Assembly (NCBI RefSeq): GCF_947179015.1
Contig: NZ_CAMXCM010000004.1
Coordinates: 62,001-126,000, forward strand
DNA from: Commensalibacter communis
Lineage (GTDB): Bacteria > Pseudomonadota > Alphaproteobacteria > Acetobacterales > Acetobacteraceae
Direction: 5' to 3'
DNA length: 64,000 bases
Made by a program: the position numbers and the translations under genes. The stretch's first letter is position 1; the number at the start of each line of letters is the position of its first letter. Below are positions 18,984 to 28,122 of the stretch, in pieces. The notes beneath the pieces are model-generated. The model made no database searches, was not told where the DNA came from, and saw nothing but the letters and a program-made list of their open reading frames with translations.

Positions 18984-19193
18984 GTGAAAATCAGTGCACG
19001 TAATATGTTAAAAGGCAAAATTGTTGGTATCAAAAAAGGTGCCACAACAGCCCATGTAAGCCTTGAGGTTAATGGTACTATTGTCATGGCATCCATTACC
19101 AACGATGCTGTTGACGAGTTAAAATTAACCGTTGGGATGGAAGCTGCTGCTATTGTAAAAGCATCGGATATTCTGATCGCTGTAGAAGATTGA
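18984..19193 (+). CDS. Molbindin-like TOBE (Mop) domain protein
   Basis: 69 residues, one Mop/TOBE domain: SARNMLKGKIVGIKKGATTAHV, then MASITNDAVDEL and the end AAAIVKASDILIAVED. Such molbindins bind molybdate or tungstate as oligomers in the cytoplasm and store or buffer it. Start is GTG 18984 with AAAGGA 7 bases upstream; MKISARNML is the family N-terminus. It follows tyrS by 27 bases and is ended by the hairpin at 19239. Confidence 0.92.
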   Translation: MKISARNMLKGKIVGIKKGATTAHVSLEVNGTIVMASITNDAVDELKLTVGMEAAAIVKASDILIAVED

Positions 19194-19238
19194 TTATGAC
19201 TGAAGCTGTGCAATCTATCCGTTATATTCTTTGAAAAG

Positions 19239-19270
19239 AAAAGCCCTAATTCATATGTTAGGGCTTTTTA
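19239..19270 (+). terminator. Intrinsic terminator after molbindin gene
   Basis: AAGCCCTAA and TTAGGGCTT form a perfect 9-base stem with an 8-base loop, followed by T5. It ends the tyrS-molbindin transcript. Confidence 0.85.
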
Positions 19271-19299
19271 AATGAATAACTTTGTATAACCTATTTTTT

Positions 19300-19605
19300 T
19301 TATTTTTTAAAAAAAACATAAATAGACAAAGGCACCACGCTGAGTGCACAAATACAGCTTAGCAAAAAATAAAGTCCAGGATCATAATTAAACCCCGAAG
19401 AATGACCTCCACCAGAAGCAGAAGCCCCCGCAGCAATAATAGGAAGCATCCCGATACAAAATAAAATAAATCCTGCAACCATCAAAAAAAGCGTTAGTAA
19501 TATAATCTTTTTATGGGGGCTAAAGAATAATCTGATAATCAATCCTATAAAAACCAATAAAAGAATTAATGGAATGCAGAGAAACAGATATGTTTCGAAC
19601 ATCAC
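19300..19605 (-). CDS. Small membrane protein, unknown function
   Basis: About 101 residues with three predicted membrane helices (near residues 5-27, 33-60 and 78-97) and a Gly/Ser/His loop (GASASGGGHSSGFN) between the second and third. An AAGGA site lies upstream; start is GTG 19605 or ATG 19602. No family is recognised and neighbours give no hint. Confidence 0.65.
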   Translation of the reverse strand: MMFETYLFLCIPLILLLVFIGLIIRLFFSPHKKIILLTLFLMVAGFILFCIGMLPIIAAGASASGGGHSSGFNYDPGLYFLLSCICALSVVPLSIYVFFKK

Positions 19606-19711
19606 CCATTATCCTTTCCTTTTGGTTTAATGATGACAATCGTTTATCATAACGTATTTTCTAAACACGTCCAAGAATCATTCAATATTCGTCGATGAAT
19701 TATTGCAAACG

Positions 19712-20554
19712 CTATAAGGCAACTTTGCCTCTATAATTACTCCACAACACTGCCAGTTGGTCACCAGCCCCTCGTTTGTCAGGCAATTGATCCCAATGCT
19801 GGTATCTTTTTAAATCTCTTTTTGCCAAGACCACATGTAAAATAGCAGCTATTTTCTTGCGCCCTAATTTGCGAACCTCTTGCCCTGCTTGTAGATAGTC
19901 TCTCGCTTTGGCAATCAAAATTCGTCGAATTGCATCGATTGTTTCTGGTGTCGTTGAAATACCATCATCTGTGCGTTGTAGATGATATTCATCAATGATC
20001 TCTTGAGGCAACGGACAGCGCCCTGAATGCAAAATCTTGGGCAAATATCGCGCGATCTTCGTGACCTCGCACGCCATTCCCAAAGTCGCAATATGCTTTA
20101 GTTGCTCGCTATCTTCTACGCCTAAAATCTGGGCAACCACTTCATGGGTTTTTCCTGCTGATCGCATCAAAATAGATTCCCAATGGTGCCAATCTTTGAT
20201 GCCATCCAGCTCTTCTTCTTTTGCTTCTATCATTTCCAGCAAAGCATTTGTTGGTAATAATTCTTTCGACATCGATTCTTTAATGAAAGGAGCAATCTCA
20301 TGAGTGCGATCTTTTCCTTCAATCAACTCTCGCCACCATTGCAAGCGAATAAATCCCGCCATTGGCCCAGCAACTGACCAAGAAGATGGCAAAGAAACTG
20401 CACGTGTAATTTCAATATGAAACGCCAATAGTTGAAAAATAAGTTCTCTGTGATACAGTGGAGCAAATATTGTACAATAGAAATAATCTGGGTTATATTT
20501 TTGTACATAAATTGCACATACAGAAAGTAAAGAAGATGTGTCTGTTTTTGTCAT
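19712..20554 (-). CDS. Squalene/phytoene synthase-fold protein without Asp motifs
   Basis: 280 residues with the all-helical isoprenoid synthase fold of COG1562: FAPLYHRELIFQLLAFHIEI, then IRLQWWRELIEG, and LGMACEVTKIARYLPKIL. The two Asp-rich metal-binding motifs of real squalene or phytoene synthases are replaced (AFHIEITR and ARYLPKI carry none). This matches the NDUFAF6-like group, which in mitochondria helps assemble complex I. A catalytic carotenoid or hopanoid role is therefore unlikely. It stands alone, convergent with no close operon partner. Confidence 0.8.
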   Translation of the reverse strand: MTKTDTSSLLSVCAIYVQKYNPDYFYCTIFAPLYHRELIFQLLAFHIEITRAVSLPSSWSVAGPMAGFIRLQWWRELIEGKDRTHEIAPFIKESMSKELLPTNALLEMIEAKEEELDGIKDWHHWESILMRSAGKTHEVVAQILGVEDSEQLKHIATLGMACEVTKIARYLPKILHSGRCPLPQEIIDEYHLQRTDDGISTTPETIDAIRRILIAKARDYLQAGQEVRKLGRKKIAAILHVVLAKRDLKRYQHWDQLPDKRGAGDQLAVLWSNYRGKVAL

Positions 20555-20651
20555 AAAAACCTTATATAATATTTTTACTAAAAATAAAATTTAAACAAAT
20601 TTATAATTTAACCTTTATAAATAATGCGATAAATTTTATATATAAAGAATA

Positions 20652-20678
20652 ATAAGAACCAAAATGGTCTTATATAAT
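20652..20678 (+). promoter_or_regulatory. Inverted repeat overlapping putative sodB -10
   Basis: ATAAGAACC and GGTCTTAT form a near-perfect inverted repeat around AAAAT, ending in TATAAT (20673-20678), a good -10 box 28 bases before the sodB start. A regulator bound here would block the promoter. Which regulator is unknown; it is not a clear Fur box. Confidence 0.4.
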
Positions 20679-20706
20679 CAAGAAACGATATAAAGGAACA
20701 AAATAA

Positions 20707-21312
20707 ATGGCTTTCGAACTTGGAAAACTACCTTATCCTGAAAATGCTCTATCACGTGGTGGAATGAGCGAAGAAACAATACAATATCATTATGGTAAGC
20801 ACCACCAAACCTATGTTAACACATTAAATGATTTGGTTGCTGCTAATCCAGCGCTTCAAGGTAAAACTCTTGAAGAATTAATCGTTATGGCGGCAAAAGA
20901 CGAAGCATTAACCCCAGTATTAAACAATGCTGGTCAACATTATAACCACACCATGTTTTGGAATTCATTAAGCCCAACAGGCGGAAAAATGTCCGAAGCA
21001 TTCGAAGCTCGTATCGTGAAAGATTTCGGTTCTGTTGATAATTTCAAAACAGAATTCAAAAAAGCTGCAACCACTCAATTTGGTTCAGGATGGGCTTGGT
21101 TAGTTCTTGATAAAAATGATAAATTAGTCATTACCAAAACTCCAAATGCAAAAAGCCCTCTTTCTGAAGGTCAAGGCAAAGCATTATTGGTTGCTGACGT
21201 ATGGGAACATGCTTATTACATCGATTTCCGTAATCGTCGTCCAGATTTTATTGATAATTTCTTGAATAAACTGGCTAATTATGATTTTGCGGAACAACAA
21301 TTAAACGCATAA
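20707..21312 (+). CDS. sodB: Superoxide dismutase [Fe]
   Basis: 201 residues. The four metal ligands are visible: His28 (YHYGKHHQTYV), His81 (HYNHTMFW), Asp164 and His168 (DVWEHAYY). Gln77 in NNAGQHYNHT is the iron-type outer-sphere residue; Mn enzymes have Gly here and Gln later. No signal peptide, so cytoplasmic. It turns superoxide into O2 and H2O2. An AAAGGA site precedes ATG 20707, and the hairpin at 21323 follows. Confidence 0.97.
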   Translation: MAFELGKLPYPENALSRGGMSEETIQYHYGKHHQTYVNTLNDLVAANPALQGKTLEELIVMAAKDEALTPVLNNAGQHYNHTMFWNSLSPTGGKMSEAFEARIVKDFGSVDNFKTEFKKAATTQFGSGWAWLVLDKNDKLVITKTPNAKSPLSEGQGKALLVADVWEHAYYIDFRNRRPDFIDNFLNKLANYDFAEQQLNA

Positions 21313-21322
21313 TCTAGTCCAT

Positions 21323-21354
21323 AAAAAACCCGACTTTATGTCGGGTTTTCTTTT
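21323..21354. terminator. Bidirectional terminator sodB/yajC
   Basis: AAAACCCGAC and GTCGGGTTTT form a 10-base stem with a 5-base loop. A6 on the left and TTTTC on the right give T runs on both strands, so it serves both convergent genes. Confidence 0.88.
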
Positions 21355-21356
21355 GG

Positions 21357-21845
21357 TTATTTATCTGCTGTTTTATCAGTGACTTCTGACTTTTCCAGCT
21401 CAATGACTGGAGCAGGTTCTTCTGGTTTAACTTCTGATTTAGTTTCTTTTTCTTTCTTAACCACAGGTTTGGCTTTTTTCACATTCTTATTGGCTTCGTT
21501 GGCTTGAATTGCTTTGCTCTCCAATACGGATGTAATCGTGCTGCGCAGAATTTTGACTCTGACATCATTGGATAGATCCACTTCCATTTCGTCAGAATCT
21601 TCTTGGTTTTTCACAACAGTCGCAATAATACCACCAGCCGTCAATACTTTATCGCCTCTGCGTAACGCCTTCATGCTTTCACGTTGTTGCTTGGCCTTTT
21701 TTTGCTGTGGACGAATAATCATAAAGTAAAAAATGAAAAAGATACCAATAAACGGCGCAAAGGTCATCAAGATATTACCCCCACCGCCACCACCAGCAGC
21801 CTGCGCATGAGCCGCAGGAATCAGGATATCCATTAAATTCGTCAT
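21357..21845 (-). CDS. yajC: Preprotein translocase subunit YajC
   Basis: 162 residues. A single membrane helix at about 28-45 (FAPFIGIFFIFYFMIIRPQQ) is followed by the YajC core (MKALRRGDKVLTAGGIIATV). The Lys/Glu/Pro-rich tail of about 50 residues is longer than in E. coli YajC (110 residues). YajC joins SecDF-YidC in the inner membrane. SecD and SecF, usually next to it, are not present here. It is divergent from the DUF815 ATPase, its common alphaproteobacterial neighbour. Confidence 0.95.
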   Translation of the reverse strand: MTNLMDILIPAAHAQAAGGGGGGNILMTFAPFIGIFFIFYFMIIRPQQKKAKQQRESMKALRRGDKVLTAGGIIATVVKNQEDSDEMEVDLSNDVRVKILRSTITSVLESKAIQANEANKNVKKAKPVVKKEKETKSEVKPEEPAPVIELEKSEVTDKTADK

Positions 21846-21944
21846 AAATTATTTCCTATTCTATCCACACTATGTATAATTATTTATCTTTATTTCATAT
21901 TACATATAGCGTCAAACGCCTACTAAAAATTTATTGGAAAAATT

Positions 21945-22799
21945 ATGACAACGGATATTCTTCCCTTACTGGAACGCATTGCAACGGCTTTGGAGCAATT
22001 ATCACCCCCAAAACCCCATATCGATAATGTTGAACAAGCCAATGCTTTTATTTGGACAGCACAGAAAAATACGTTAATCCCAGTCGATGAAGTCTCGTTT
22101 GTTCATTTTAAATTATTGCAAGGGTTGGAATATCAAAAAAAACTTTTATTAGAAAATACGCTGCATTTTGCCAAAAATCTATCCGCTAATAATGTCATGT
22201 TGTGGGGTGCCAGAGGCATGGGGAAATCTTCTTTGATTAAATCCGTGCATCAAGAAGTGAATCAATTAACTGAAAATAAACATGATCCTGTTAAAATCAT
22301 CGAAATTCCAAGGGATGATATTCATTCTTTACCAACTCTATTACAATTGTTAAAACCCCTTCCTCATCGTTTTATTGTGTTTTCTGATGATCTATCCTTT
22401 GAAAAAGAAGATCGTGATTACAAAGCGTTAAAATCCGTTCTGGATGGTGGGATTGCTGGTCGCCCTAAAAACGTATTATTTTACGCGACCAGTAATCGCC
22501 GTCATTTAATGCCTCGTGATATGATAGAGAATGAAGTCAATTCCGCGATTAACCCCGCCGAAGCCGTTGAAGAAAAAGTGTCTTTATCTGATCGTTTTGG
22601 GTTGTGGATTGGATTTCATAATTGCGACAAAGCACTATATGATAATATCATTCGTGCCTATGCCAAAGAACGCAAACTCAATATCTCTGACGAAGAGTTA
22701 ATCGCCCAAGGCAATGAATGGTCTGTCACCAGAGGTTCCAGAAACGGGCGTGTTGCGTGGCAGTTTATCGAAGATTTAACGGCTAGGTTGGCAAGTTAA
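21945..22799 (+). CDS. DUF815 family AAA+ ATPase
   Basis: 284 residues. Walker A is GARGMGKSS at 88-96, Walker B is RFIVFSDDLSF, and sensor-like ATSNRRHLMPRDM follows. The family is found next to yajC or serS in many alphaproteobacteria. Its role is not established; it resembles loader-type AAA+ proteins. The N-terminal LLERIATALEQL is a short helix. The hairpin at 22889 ends its transcript. Confidence 0.93.
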   Translation: MTTDILPLLERIATALEQLSPPKPHIDNVEQANAFIWTAQKNTLIPVDEVSFVHFKLLQGLEYQKKLLLENTLHFAKNLSANNVMLWGARGMGKSSLIKSVHQEVNQLTENKHDPVKIIEIPRDDIHSLPTLLQLLKPLPHRFIVFSDDLSFEKEDRDYKALKSVLDGGIAGRPKNVLFYATSNRRHLMPRDMIENEVNSAINPAEAVEEKVSLSDRFGLWIGFHNCDKALYDNIIRAYAKERKLNISDEELIAQGNEWSVTRGSRNGRVAWQFIEDLTARLAS

Positions 22800-22888
22800 T
22801 TCCTGCGTCTTTGATTTATATATTGATACTCTTGATAAAATTTGAGATAATAACTAATAAGTTGGTCTTTTAGACCCTAAACCATTCC

Positions 22889-22918
22889 AAGCACAGCGCA
22901 GTCTGTGCTTTTTTTATT
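22889..22918 (+). terminator. Intrinsic terminator after DUF815 gene
   Basis: AAGCACAG and CTGTGCTT form an 8-base stem with a 6-base loop followed by T7. It separates the DUF815 gene from the phage-like/toxin cassette, which must have its own promoter in the next 100 bases. Confidence 0.87.
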
Positions 22919-23016
22919 TTGGCATCCATAAAATTAAATATCGCCAGAACCCAACGCCATCGCTGCGTTCAAATGATTCAAATCACAATCTTATTTTAAC
23001 ATGAAAGAGACTCAAA

Positions 23017-23601
23017 ATGCGTCAAAAGAAAACCCCTGCCCAAGTGACAGCCAAAGCTCCTAAAGATGGAGAATTCCCAGAGTTAAAAAAACTAACTTAT
23101 AAACAAATGTATAATTTAGTAGAAAAATTTATCAAAAAAGCAATTCCTATCAAAGGAGCCAAGTTAACAGTTATTAACGGTATGCAAAATCGCGTTTCCA
23201 CACCAAAGGCTCCTTTCATTCTTCTACAAATAGAGTCAGATGACCAAATATCAACCCCAGAAACACGTTATACCAATAAACATAAAATCACGTGGGCTCG
23301 TTCTCAAATCACCATGGGCATATCTTTTTTTGGAAACAATAATATTGCCGCCTTAGAAATGGCAAAATCCTTTACCGTTCGTTTTAATGATGCATGGGCG
23401 AGTGAACAATTTGCACAATATAGCGATATTTTTTTCCCTCTCTACAGCGATGATGCACGCCTAGAGCCCGTATTCACAGATGGCGAAGACCAATTCACCG
23501 ATAAATGTTCTGTAACCACTTATTTCGAACATCATCCAGAATTTGGCATGTGTGAAAATAGCGCGAAAGAAATCAGCATGAACGTCAATATAGCTGGTTA
23601 A
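23017..23601 (+). CDS. Phage tail/neck terminator-like protein
   Basis: 194 residues. The middle and end read like the LIC_12616/phage neck terminator gp12-like family: PFILLQIESD, a beta strand QITMGISFFGNNN, helix AALEMAKSFTVRFND, then IFFPLYSDDARLEPVFTDGEDQFTDKCSVTTYFEHHPEF. In phages this protein caps the tail tube at the head-tail junction. No other tail, head or lysis gene is present. It is first of three genes in one direction; the next starts 13 bases on. It may be a captured phage gene serving the toxin module. Family assignment is from memory of the pattern. Confidence 0.68.
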   Translation: MRQKKTPAQVTAKAPKDGEFPELKKLTYKQMYNLVEKFIKKAIPIKGAKLTVINGMQNRVSTPKAPFILLQIESDDQISTPETRYTNKHKITWARSQITMGISFFGNNNIAALEMAKSFTVRFNDAWASEQFAQYSDIFFPLYSDDARLEPVFTDGEDQFTDKCSVTTYFEHHPEFGMCENSAKEISMNVNIAG

Positions 23602-23614
23602 AGGAAAAAAAATT

Positions 23615-24685
23615 ATGACTAATACAATCAATAATAACGTCGTATATTGTACAAATGATGAAATAAATTATTTTATTAGCCGTGATAGAGGAAAAAGCTG
23701 GCAACCTGTAAAAGATGATAGGTTTGTTGTAAGACGTGTGAATGGTGTAATTACACATGGATATGTTTCTCCACCTTCATATATACCTGAATTTGCAAGT
23801 CCAGATACATTCACACACTCCTCATACAGCACTACATATCCTTTTGCGCCTTTTATAAAATGTAATAAAAATCTTCCTTATGATTTCGAAGCTAATTTAA
23901 ATGATTTGCGCGCCCTTATGTTTAATAATGGGGCACGTTTTGTATGGGATCGCAGGGTAAGGTTAGCATATGACGCCCGATTAAAAGAAATGGCAGATTA
24001 TTATAAAAAGCAAATTGCCCTTGGAAAAATGACGCCCGAAGAAGCAGGATGGAGTAGTTTTAATATGCGCAACAAAAATTTAAAGGATTTAAGAAATTGG
24101 ACACATTCTATAGGATTAAAAAAAGCAAGAATGCGAAAAGGGGATAAAGGAATGTCAAAAGCAGATGCTCTAAAAAATTCCATTGCTAACTTTGAAGCAA
24201 AACCCTACTTACCTAAAAATTTTAGTGAACTACCACAAACAGAACAAGATAAAATTCGAAGACCTATCGTTAAGAAAATTAAGGAAAGCTACAATAAGAA
24301 CCCAAGTAAAATGCACGATATTTTCAAGAAGAACAAAGCTGGAGTTTTTAACGAAATGATTGAAGCTGCTGGCAGGGCAGATAGTGCTGTTACCAGTAAA
24401 TTTTTAAATCCTAAGGGATTATCTCTAGTTGAATTAAGATTGCTTCATATGTCAATAGCCATTTCTGCATTCAATGTTCTGTTCGCAGATGACCCAACAA
24501 CCGCGTTAATATATGAACTTGCTAGTGATTTTGTAATCTTTGTCGGAGGATTCGTTGGTGGTGGAATCGGTTCCAGAACCGTTTGTATTGGCAAAGGACA
24601 AGCAGGCATTATTTGCGTTGTTGCTTCTAGTATGATGGGTGGTATGATCGCATTAGAAGAATACGATCATTTAAATGGAAAATAA
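23615..24685 (+). CDS. Candidate glycine-zipper polymorphic toxin
   Basis: 356 residues, no signal peptide. The segment at about 119-165 (RLAYDARLKEMADYYKKQ, then MTPEEAGWSSFNMRN) and later MIEAAGRADSAVTSKF and LRLLHMSIAISAFNVLFAD resemble a common C-terminal region of polymorphic toxins carried by PAAR, Rhs or VgrG proteins. The end (about 305-345) is a hydrophobic glycine zipper (FVGGFVGGGIGS, then SSMMGGMIAL), a form that inserts in membranes. The N-terminal 115 residues are unfamiliar and contain no PAAR or Rhs repeats. An AAAGGA site precedes the ATG. The following gene starts after 2 bases. A toxin with downstream immunity is inferred, not shown. Confidence 0.6.
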   Translation: MTNTINNNVVYCTNDEINYFISRDRGKSWQPVKDDRFVVRRVNGVITHGYVSPPSYIPEFASPDTFTHSSYSTTYPFAPFIKCNKNLPYDFEANLNDLRALMFNNGARFVWDRRVRLAYDARLKEMADYYKKQIALGKMTPEEAGWSSFNMRNKNLKDLRNWTHSIGLKKARMRKGDKGMSKADALKNSIANFEAKPYLPKNFSELPQTEQDKIRRPIVKKIKESYNKNPSKMHDIFKKNKAGVFNEMIEAAGRADSAVTSKFLNPKGLSLVELRLLHMSIAISAFNVLFADDPTTALIYELASDFVIFVGGFVGGGIGSRTVCIGKGQAGIICVVASSMMGGMIALEEYDHLNGK

Positions 24686-24687
24686 AA

Positions 24688-25332
24688 ATGCAATTTGTTT
24701 CAGATGGTAGCGTTTCAATTAAAATCGCATATGATCGAAATGATAATTTTTTGGGATATAGTGAAGTTTGGATCAATGGAAAGAGTACAAATTGTCTTAT
24801 CAAAGAATATTGCTTACGTGCCTGCATAAAAATTGATGCATTTTATATTCTTTTTACATCTGAAGAGTTACCTTTGTCCGATCATTTACCATGGTCTGAA
24901 ACCACAACATCTGATGATCCTTTAAAATGGGTTGATATTCATAAGGCTACGATTTATTTATTTAATAATAAAAGTGAAATGCTTGATCAAACATCGATAA
25001 AGCCGGTATTTACAGAAGAGATTTATGAGCTAAATCCTGATAATGATGATGATTATGAATATTATGGCTCTTATCTGGTTAGTTTTAAATTGATCCCTCC
25101 TAATACTGTTTCTTTTATCTTTGGAGGGAAAATTTGGATCTTAAAGCTTTTAAAAGAACCTGTTCCTTTTTCACGTGAGCTTGCACAAAAAGGGCGTGGT
25201 CTGTTGTATAGACCATATTATCCACATGACATCGTCAAGAGATTCTTTGCTTTTCTAACCAAACGCCGTTTAACTTCTTTACCTAAAAATCTGAAAGAAA
25301 CCTACTTCGATATAAATGTATGGATTAAATAA
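24688..25332 (+). CDS. Candidate immunity protein of the toxin cassette
   Basis: 214 residues, acidic in the middle (ELNPDNDDDYEYYG) with beta-rich ends and no clear membrane segment or signal peptide. No family is recognised. The start lies 2 bases after the stop of the toxin-like gene, so they are co-translated. Tight coupling behind a toxin, odd composition and no housekeeping motif are typical of immunity proteins. This rests on position only. Confidence 0.5.
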   Translation: MQFVSDGSVSIKIAYDRNDNFLGYSEVWINGKSTNCLIKEYCLRACIKIDAFYILFTSEELPLSDHLPWSETTTSDDPLKWVDIHKATIYLFNNKSEMLDQTSIKPVFTEEIYELNPDNDDDYEYYGSYLVSFKLIPPNTVSFIFGGKIWILKLLKEPVPFSRELAQKGRGLLYRPYYPHDIVKRFFAFLTKRRLTSLPKNLKETYFDINVWIK

Positions 25333-25383
25333 AAACCTCCCCTTACCTTTGTCATCACACAGCAGGTAACGGGGAGTTTTTTT
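25333..25383. terminator. Bidirectional terminator between cassette and serS
   Basis: CTCCCCTTACCT pairs with AGGTAACGGGGAG (one bulged base) across a 15-base loop. A4 on the left and T7 on the right give T runs both ways. It ends the toxin cassette on one strand and serS on the other. Confidence 0.82.
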
Positions 25384-25388
25384 AAATT

Positions 25389-26669
25389 CTAGCCGATTTT
25401 ATCGATACCACCCATATATGGACGCAAGGCTTCTGGCACGATGATGCTGCCATCTGCATTTTGGTAATTTTCCATTACAGCAACCAACGCACGTCCTACC
25501 GCAACGCCTGAACCATTAAGCGTATGCACAAATTCAGGAGAGACTTTTTTCCCTTCTTCGGCTTTTGGACGGAAACGGGCATTCATACGGCGGGCTTGAA
25601 AAGCTTTGGTATTGGAACAAGATGAGATCTCACGCCAAGCTTGCTGACCTGGCAACCAGACTTCTAAATCCCATGTTTTCGCTGCGCCAAATCCCGTATC
25701 GCCAGAGCAAAGTAAAATACGACGATATGGCAATCCCAATCTTTCCAGCACAGTTTCCGCACAACGCGTCATCCGTTCATGCTCAGCTTCGCTTTCCTCT
25801 GGAGTGGTGATACTCACCATTTCCACTTTATAGAATTGATGCTGACGAATTAACCCGCGTGTATCTTTACCCGCAGCCCCTGCCTCACTTCTGAAACAAG
25901 CAGACACCGCAGTCCTGCGAATAGGAAGCTCTTCCACAGAAATCAATTCATCCGCTTGCATCGCTGTCAATGGTACTTCCGCTGTTGGAATTAACCAACG
26001 ATCATCCTTGGTGCAAAAGGATTGATCGCCAAATTTAGGCAATTTATCCGTGTTATACATGGTTTGTTCATTAACCAACAAAGGAACAATATGTTCTACA
26101 TAACCATGCTCCTCAGTATGCAAATCCAACATAAATTGACTTAATGCACGATCTAAACGAGCCAATGACCCTTTTAAAATACTAAAGCGTGCGCCTGATA
26201 ATTTAGAAGCCACTGTAAAATCCATCATCCCCAACTTTTCACCAAGGTCAAAATGCTGTAACGGCGTAAATCCTAAATCCTTCGGTTCACCCCATTGATG
26301 AATTACAATATTCTCATTCTCATCCGCACCTTCAGGCACTTCCTCTGCCAAACGATTAGGTAAGCTGGCAAGAATTTCAAAAATCTTGGCATCCAGCGCA
26401 TCTGCTTTGGTTTGAATAGTTTCTAATTCTGTCCGCAAGGCGATTGCTTGTGCTTCTAATTCGGCACTATCTTGTTTATCGCGTTTTAATTGCCCAATTT
26501 GTTTGGATAAATTATTACGATCCGCTTGTTTAGTATGAAGCTCACTCAGTAAAGAACGGCGTTCCTCATCATATTTCAGCAACTCATCACTGACGGGAGG
26601 TAACCCTCGACGTGCTAAATCTTGATCAAAAGCCGTTGGGTCAGTACGCAGCGCACGAAAATCATGCAT
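25389..26669 (-). CDS. serS: Seryl-tRNA synthetase
   Basis: 426 residues, class II synthetase. The N-terminal 100 residues form the long antiparallel coiled coil that grips the tRNA-Ser variable arm ([20 protein letters not shown]). The class II core has motif 2 ([22 protein letters not shown]) and motif 3 ([19 protein letters not shown]). Its ATG overlaps the tatC stop by one base (TAATG), so they are one transcript with tatB. SerS next to tatC is common in alphaproteobacteria. Confidence 0.98.
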   Translation of the reverse strand: MHDFRALRTDPTAFDQDLARRGLPPVSDELLKYDEERRSLLSELHTKQADRNNLSKQIGQLKRDKQDSAELEAQAIALRTELETIQTKADALDAKIFEILASLPNRLAEEVPEGADENENIVIHQWGEPKDLGFTPLQHFDLGEKLGMMDFTVASKLSGARFSILKGSLARLDRALSQFMLDLHTEEHGYVEHIVPLLVNEQTMYNTDKLPKFGDQSFCTKDDRWLIPTAEVPLTAMQADELISVEELPIRRTAVSACFRSEAGAAGKDTRGLIRQHQFYKVEMVSITTPEESEAEHERMTRCAETVLERLGLPYRRILLCSGDTGFGAAKTWDLEVWLPGQQAWREISSCSNTKAFQARRMNARFRPKAEEGKKVSPEFVHTLNGSGVAVGRALVAVMENYQNADGSIIVPEALRPYMGGIDKIG

Positions 26670-27457
26670 TATTCATCCTCCTCAGTTAATTTAGGCTCTA
26701 CGAGACGAGCGGAAAAAATAGAAATTTCATATAATAAAATCAATGGTATCGCCAATGAAACTTGAGTAATCACATCTGGTGGCGTTAAAACCGCCGCAAT
26801 AATAAACGCAATCACATACGCATATCGCCTAAATTTCTTCAGCTTTTGCGCCGTTACAAATCCAATCTTAGCCATCAAGGTCAATAATACAGGTAGCTCA
26901 AACGCAATACCAAACGCCAGAATTAACCGTGTCACCAAACTTAAATATTCAGATACTTTGGCTTGTAGCTCAATATGCATGACATTGTCAGGCCCACCCA
27001 CTTGGAAAGACAAAAAGAACTTCCAAGCCATCGGAAAAACAAAGAAATATGCCAAAGCCGCACCCAATAAGAATAAAAAAGGCGTTGCAATTAAAAAAGG
27101 TGCAAAAACTCTTTTTTCGTTTTTATATAATCCTGGCGCAATATAAATCCATGCTTGAGTCGCAATCATCGGAAAAGATAAAAAAGTTGCACCGAAAAAA
27201 GCCACTTTGATATTAGTAAAAAAGGCTTCATACAAAGCCGTATAAATCATCTGTGGTTTTTGACCATCAGCTTTCATCGCAGCTTCCAAAGGATGGGCTA
27301 AGAATAAATATATTTCCTGAGAAAAATGATAACAAAACCCAAAAGTAATGAGTAACGTCGCAACACACCATACCAATCGACGACGCAACTCAACGAAATG
27401 CTCCATCAATGGCATGGCTTTATCGTTTAAACTTTCTGCTTGTTCTTGATCGCTCAT
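26669..27457 (-). CDS. tatC: Twin-arginine translocase subunit TatC
   Basis: 262 residues with six membrane helices. Conserved family parts are visible: [15 protein letters not shown] near the N-terminus, with the Glu that contacts the twin-arginine signal, and FELPVLL in the fourth to fifth helix. It is the substrate receptor of the Tat system in the inner membrane. ATG 27457 overlaps the tatB stop as ATGA; the ATG two codons upstream (27463) is possible. The Tat-exported dehydrogenase at 52058 is a likely client. Confidence 0.97.
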   Translation of the reverse strand: MSDQEQAESLNDKAMPLMEHFVELRRRLVWCVATLLITFGFCYHFSQEIYLFLAHPLEAAMKADGQKPQMIYTALYEAFFTNIKVAFFGATFLSFPMIATQAWIYIAPGLYKNEKRVFAPFLIATPFLFLLGAALAYFFVFPMAWKFFLSFQVGGPDNVMHIELQAKVSEYLSLVTRLILAFGIAFELPVLLTLMAKIGFVTAQKLKKFRRYAYVIAFIIAAVLTPPDVITQVSLAIPLILLYEISIFSARLVEPKLTEEDE

Positions 27458-28014
27458 GACCATCTCTGTTCTTTATATTTAGAAATATGGGGCGGTATCA
27501 TTGCAGGAGATGGGGGTGCCGCACGCCTGACCTGTAATCGTTGGGCGATATGAGGCGGAAGAAAAGACGGGGCTGGGTCTTTGGCTTCCAACGCTTCATA
27601 ATCAATCTCTTTTTCAACTGCCCATTCATTACTGGTGTCATCAACCATTCCTGGAATAGGCTTGATTTCCCCTTGGGCAATTTCTGAATAATCTGTAGCT
27701 GGGGAACTCATTGCTGTTTGTGACAAAGGCGAATCTCGTAAATTACTTTGTAAAGACCCGTCACGATCAATCGTATTTAAAATAGCAGTTTTGACATTTA
27801 GATTTCGTAATTGCAGTAATTGATCTTTCGCCTCTTTTAAATCAGGATCTTTAATCACCTCATCCACTTGGCTATGGAATTCATTGGCCATTTTTCGACA
27901 TTTCTTTATCACATCGGACAGCCATTTTAATACTTTGGGAAAGTCTTTGGGGCCAATAAAAACCATGGCAACCACCCCAATCAAAAGGAGCTCTGCCCAG
28001 GAAAAACCAAACAT
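27454..28014 (-). CDS. tatB: Sec-independent translocase protein TatB
   Basis: 186 residues. A short N-terminal membrane helix (FSWAELLLIGVVAMVFIGP) and the hinge GPKDFP are followed by an amphipathic helix (KVLKWLSDVIKKCRKMANEF) and a long Pro-rich tail. That order defines TatA/TatB; the Glu in position 8 and the length point to TatB. It joins TatC in signal binding. TatA is not in the window, so it must be elsewhere. First gene of tatB-tatC-serS. Confidence 0.93.
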   Translation of the reverse strand: MFGFSWAELLLIGVVAMVFIGPKDFPKVLKWLSDVIKKCRKMANEFHSQVDEVIKDPDLKEAKDQLLQLRNLNVKTAILNTIDRDGSLQSNLRDSPLSQTAMSSPATDYSEIAQGEIKPIPGMVDDTSNEWAVEKEIDYEALEAKDPAPSFLPPHIAQRLQVRRAAPPSPAMIPPHISKYKEQRWS

Positions 28015-28122
28015 TACTTTTTTTGTCCTTCCAATCCCTCGAATTCACAGCAACAAAACATCTATTCTATATTTCTTTCTATACGGGTTCTGGCCAGAAA
28101 ATCCAGATAAATTCGTGTATTC

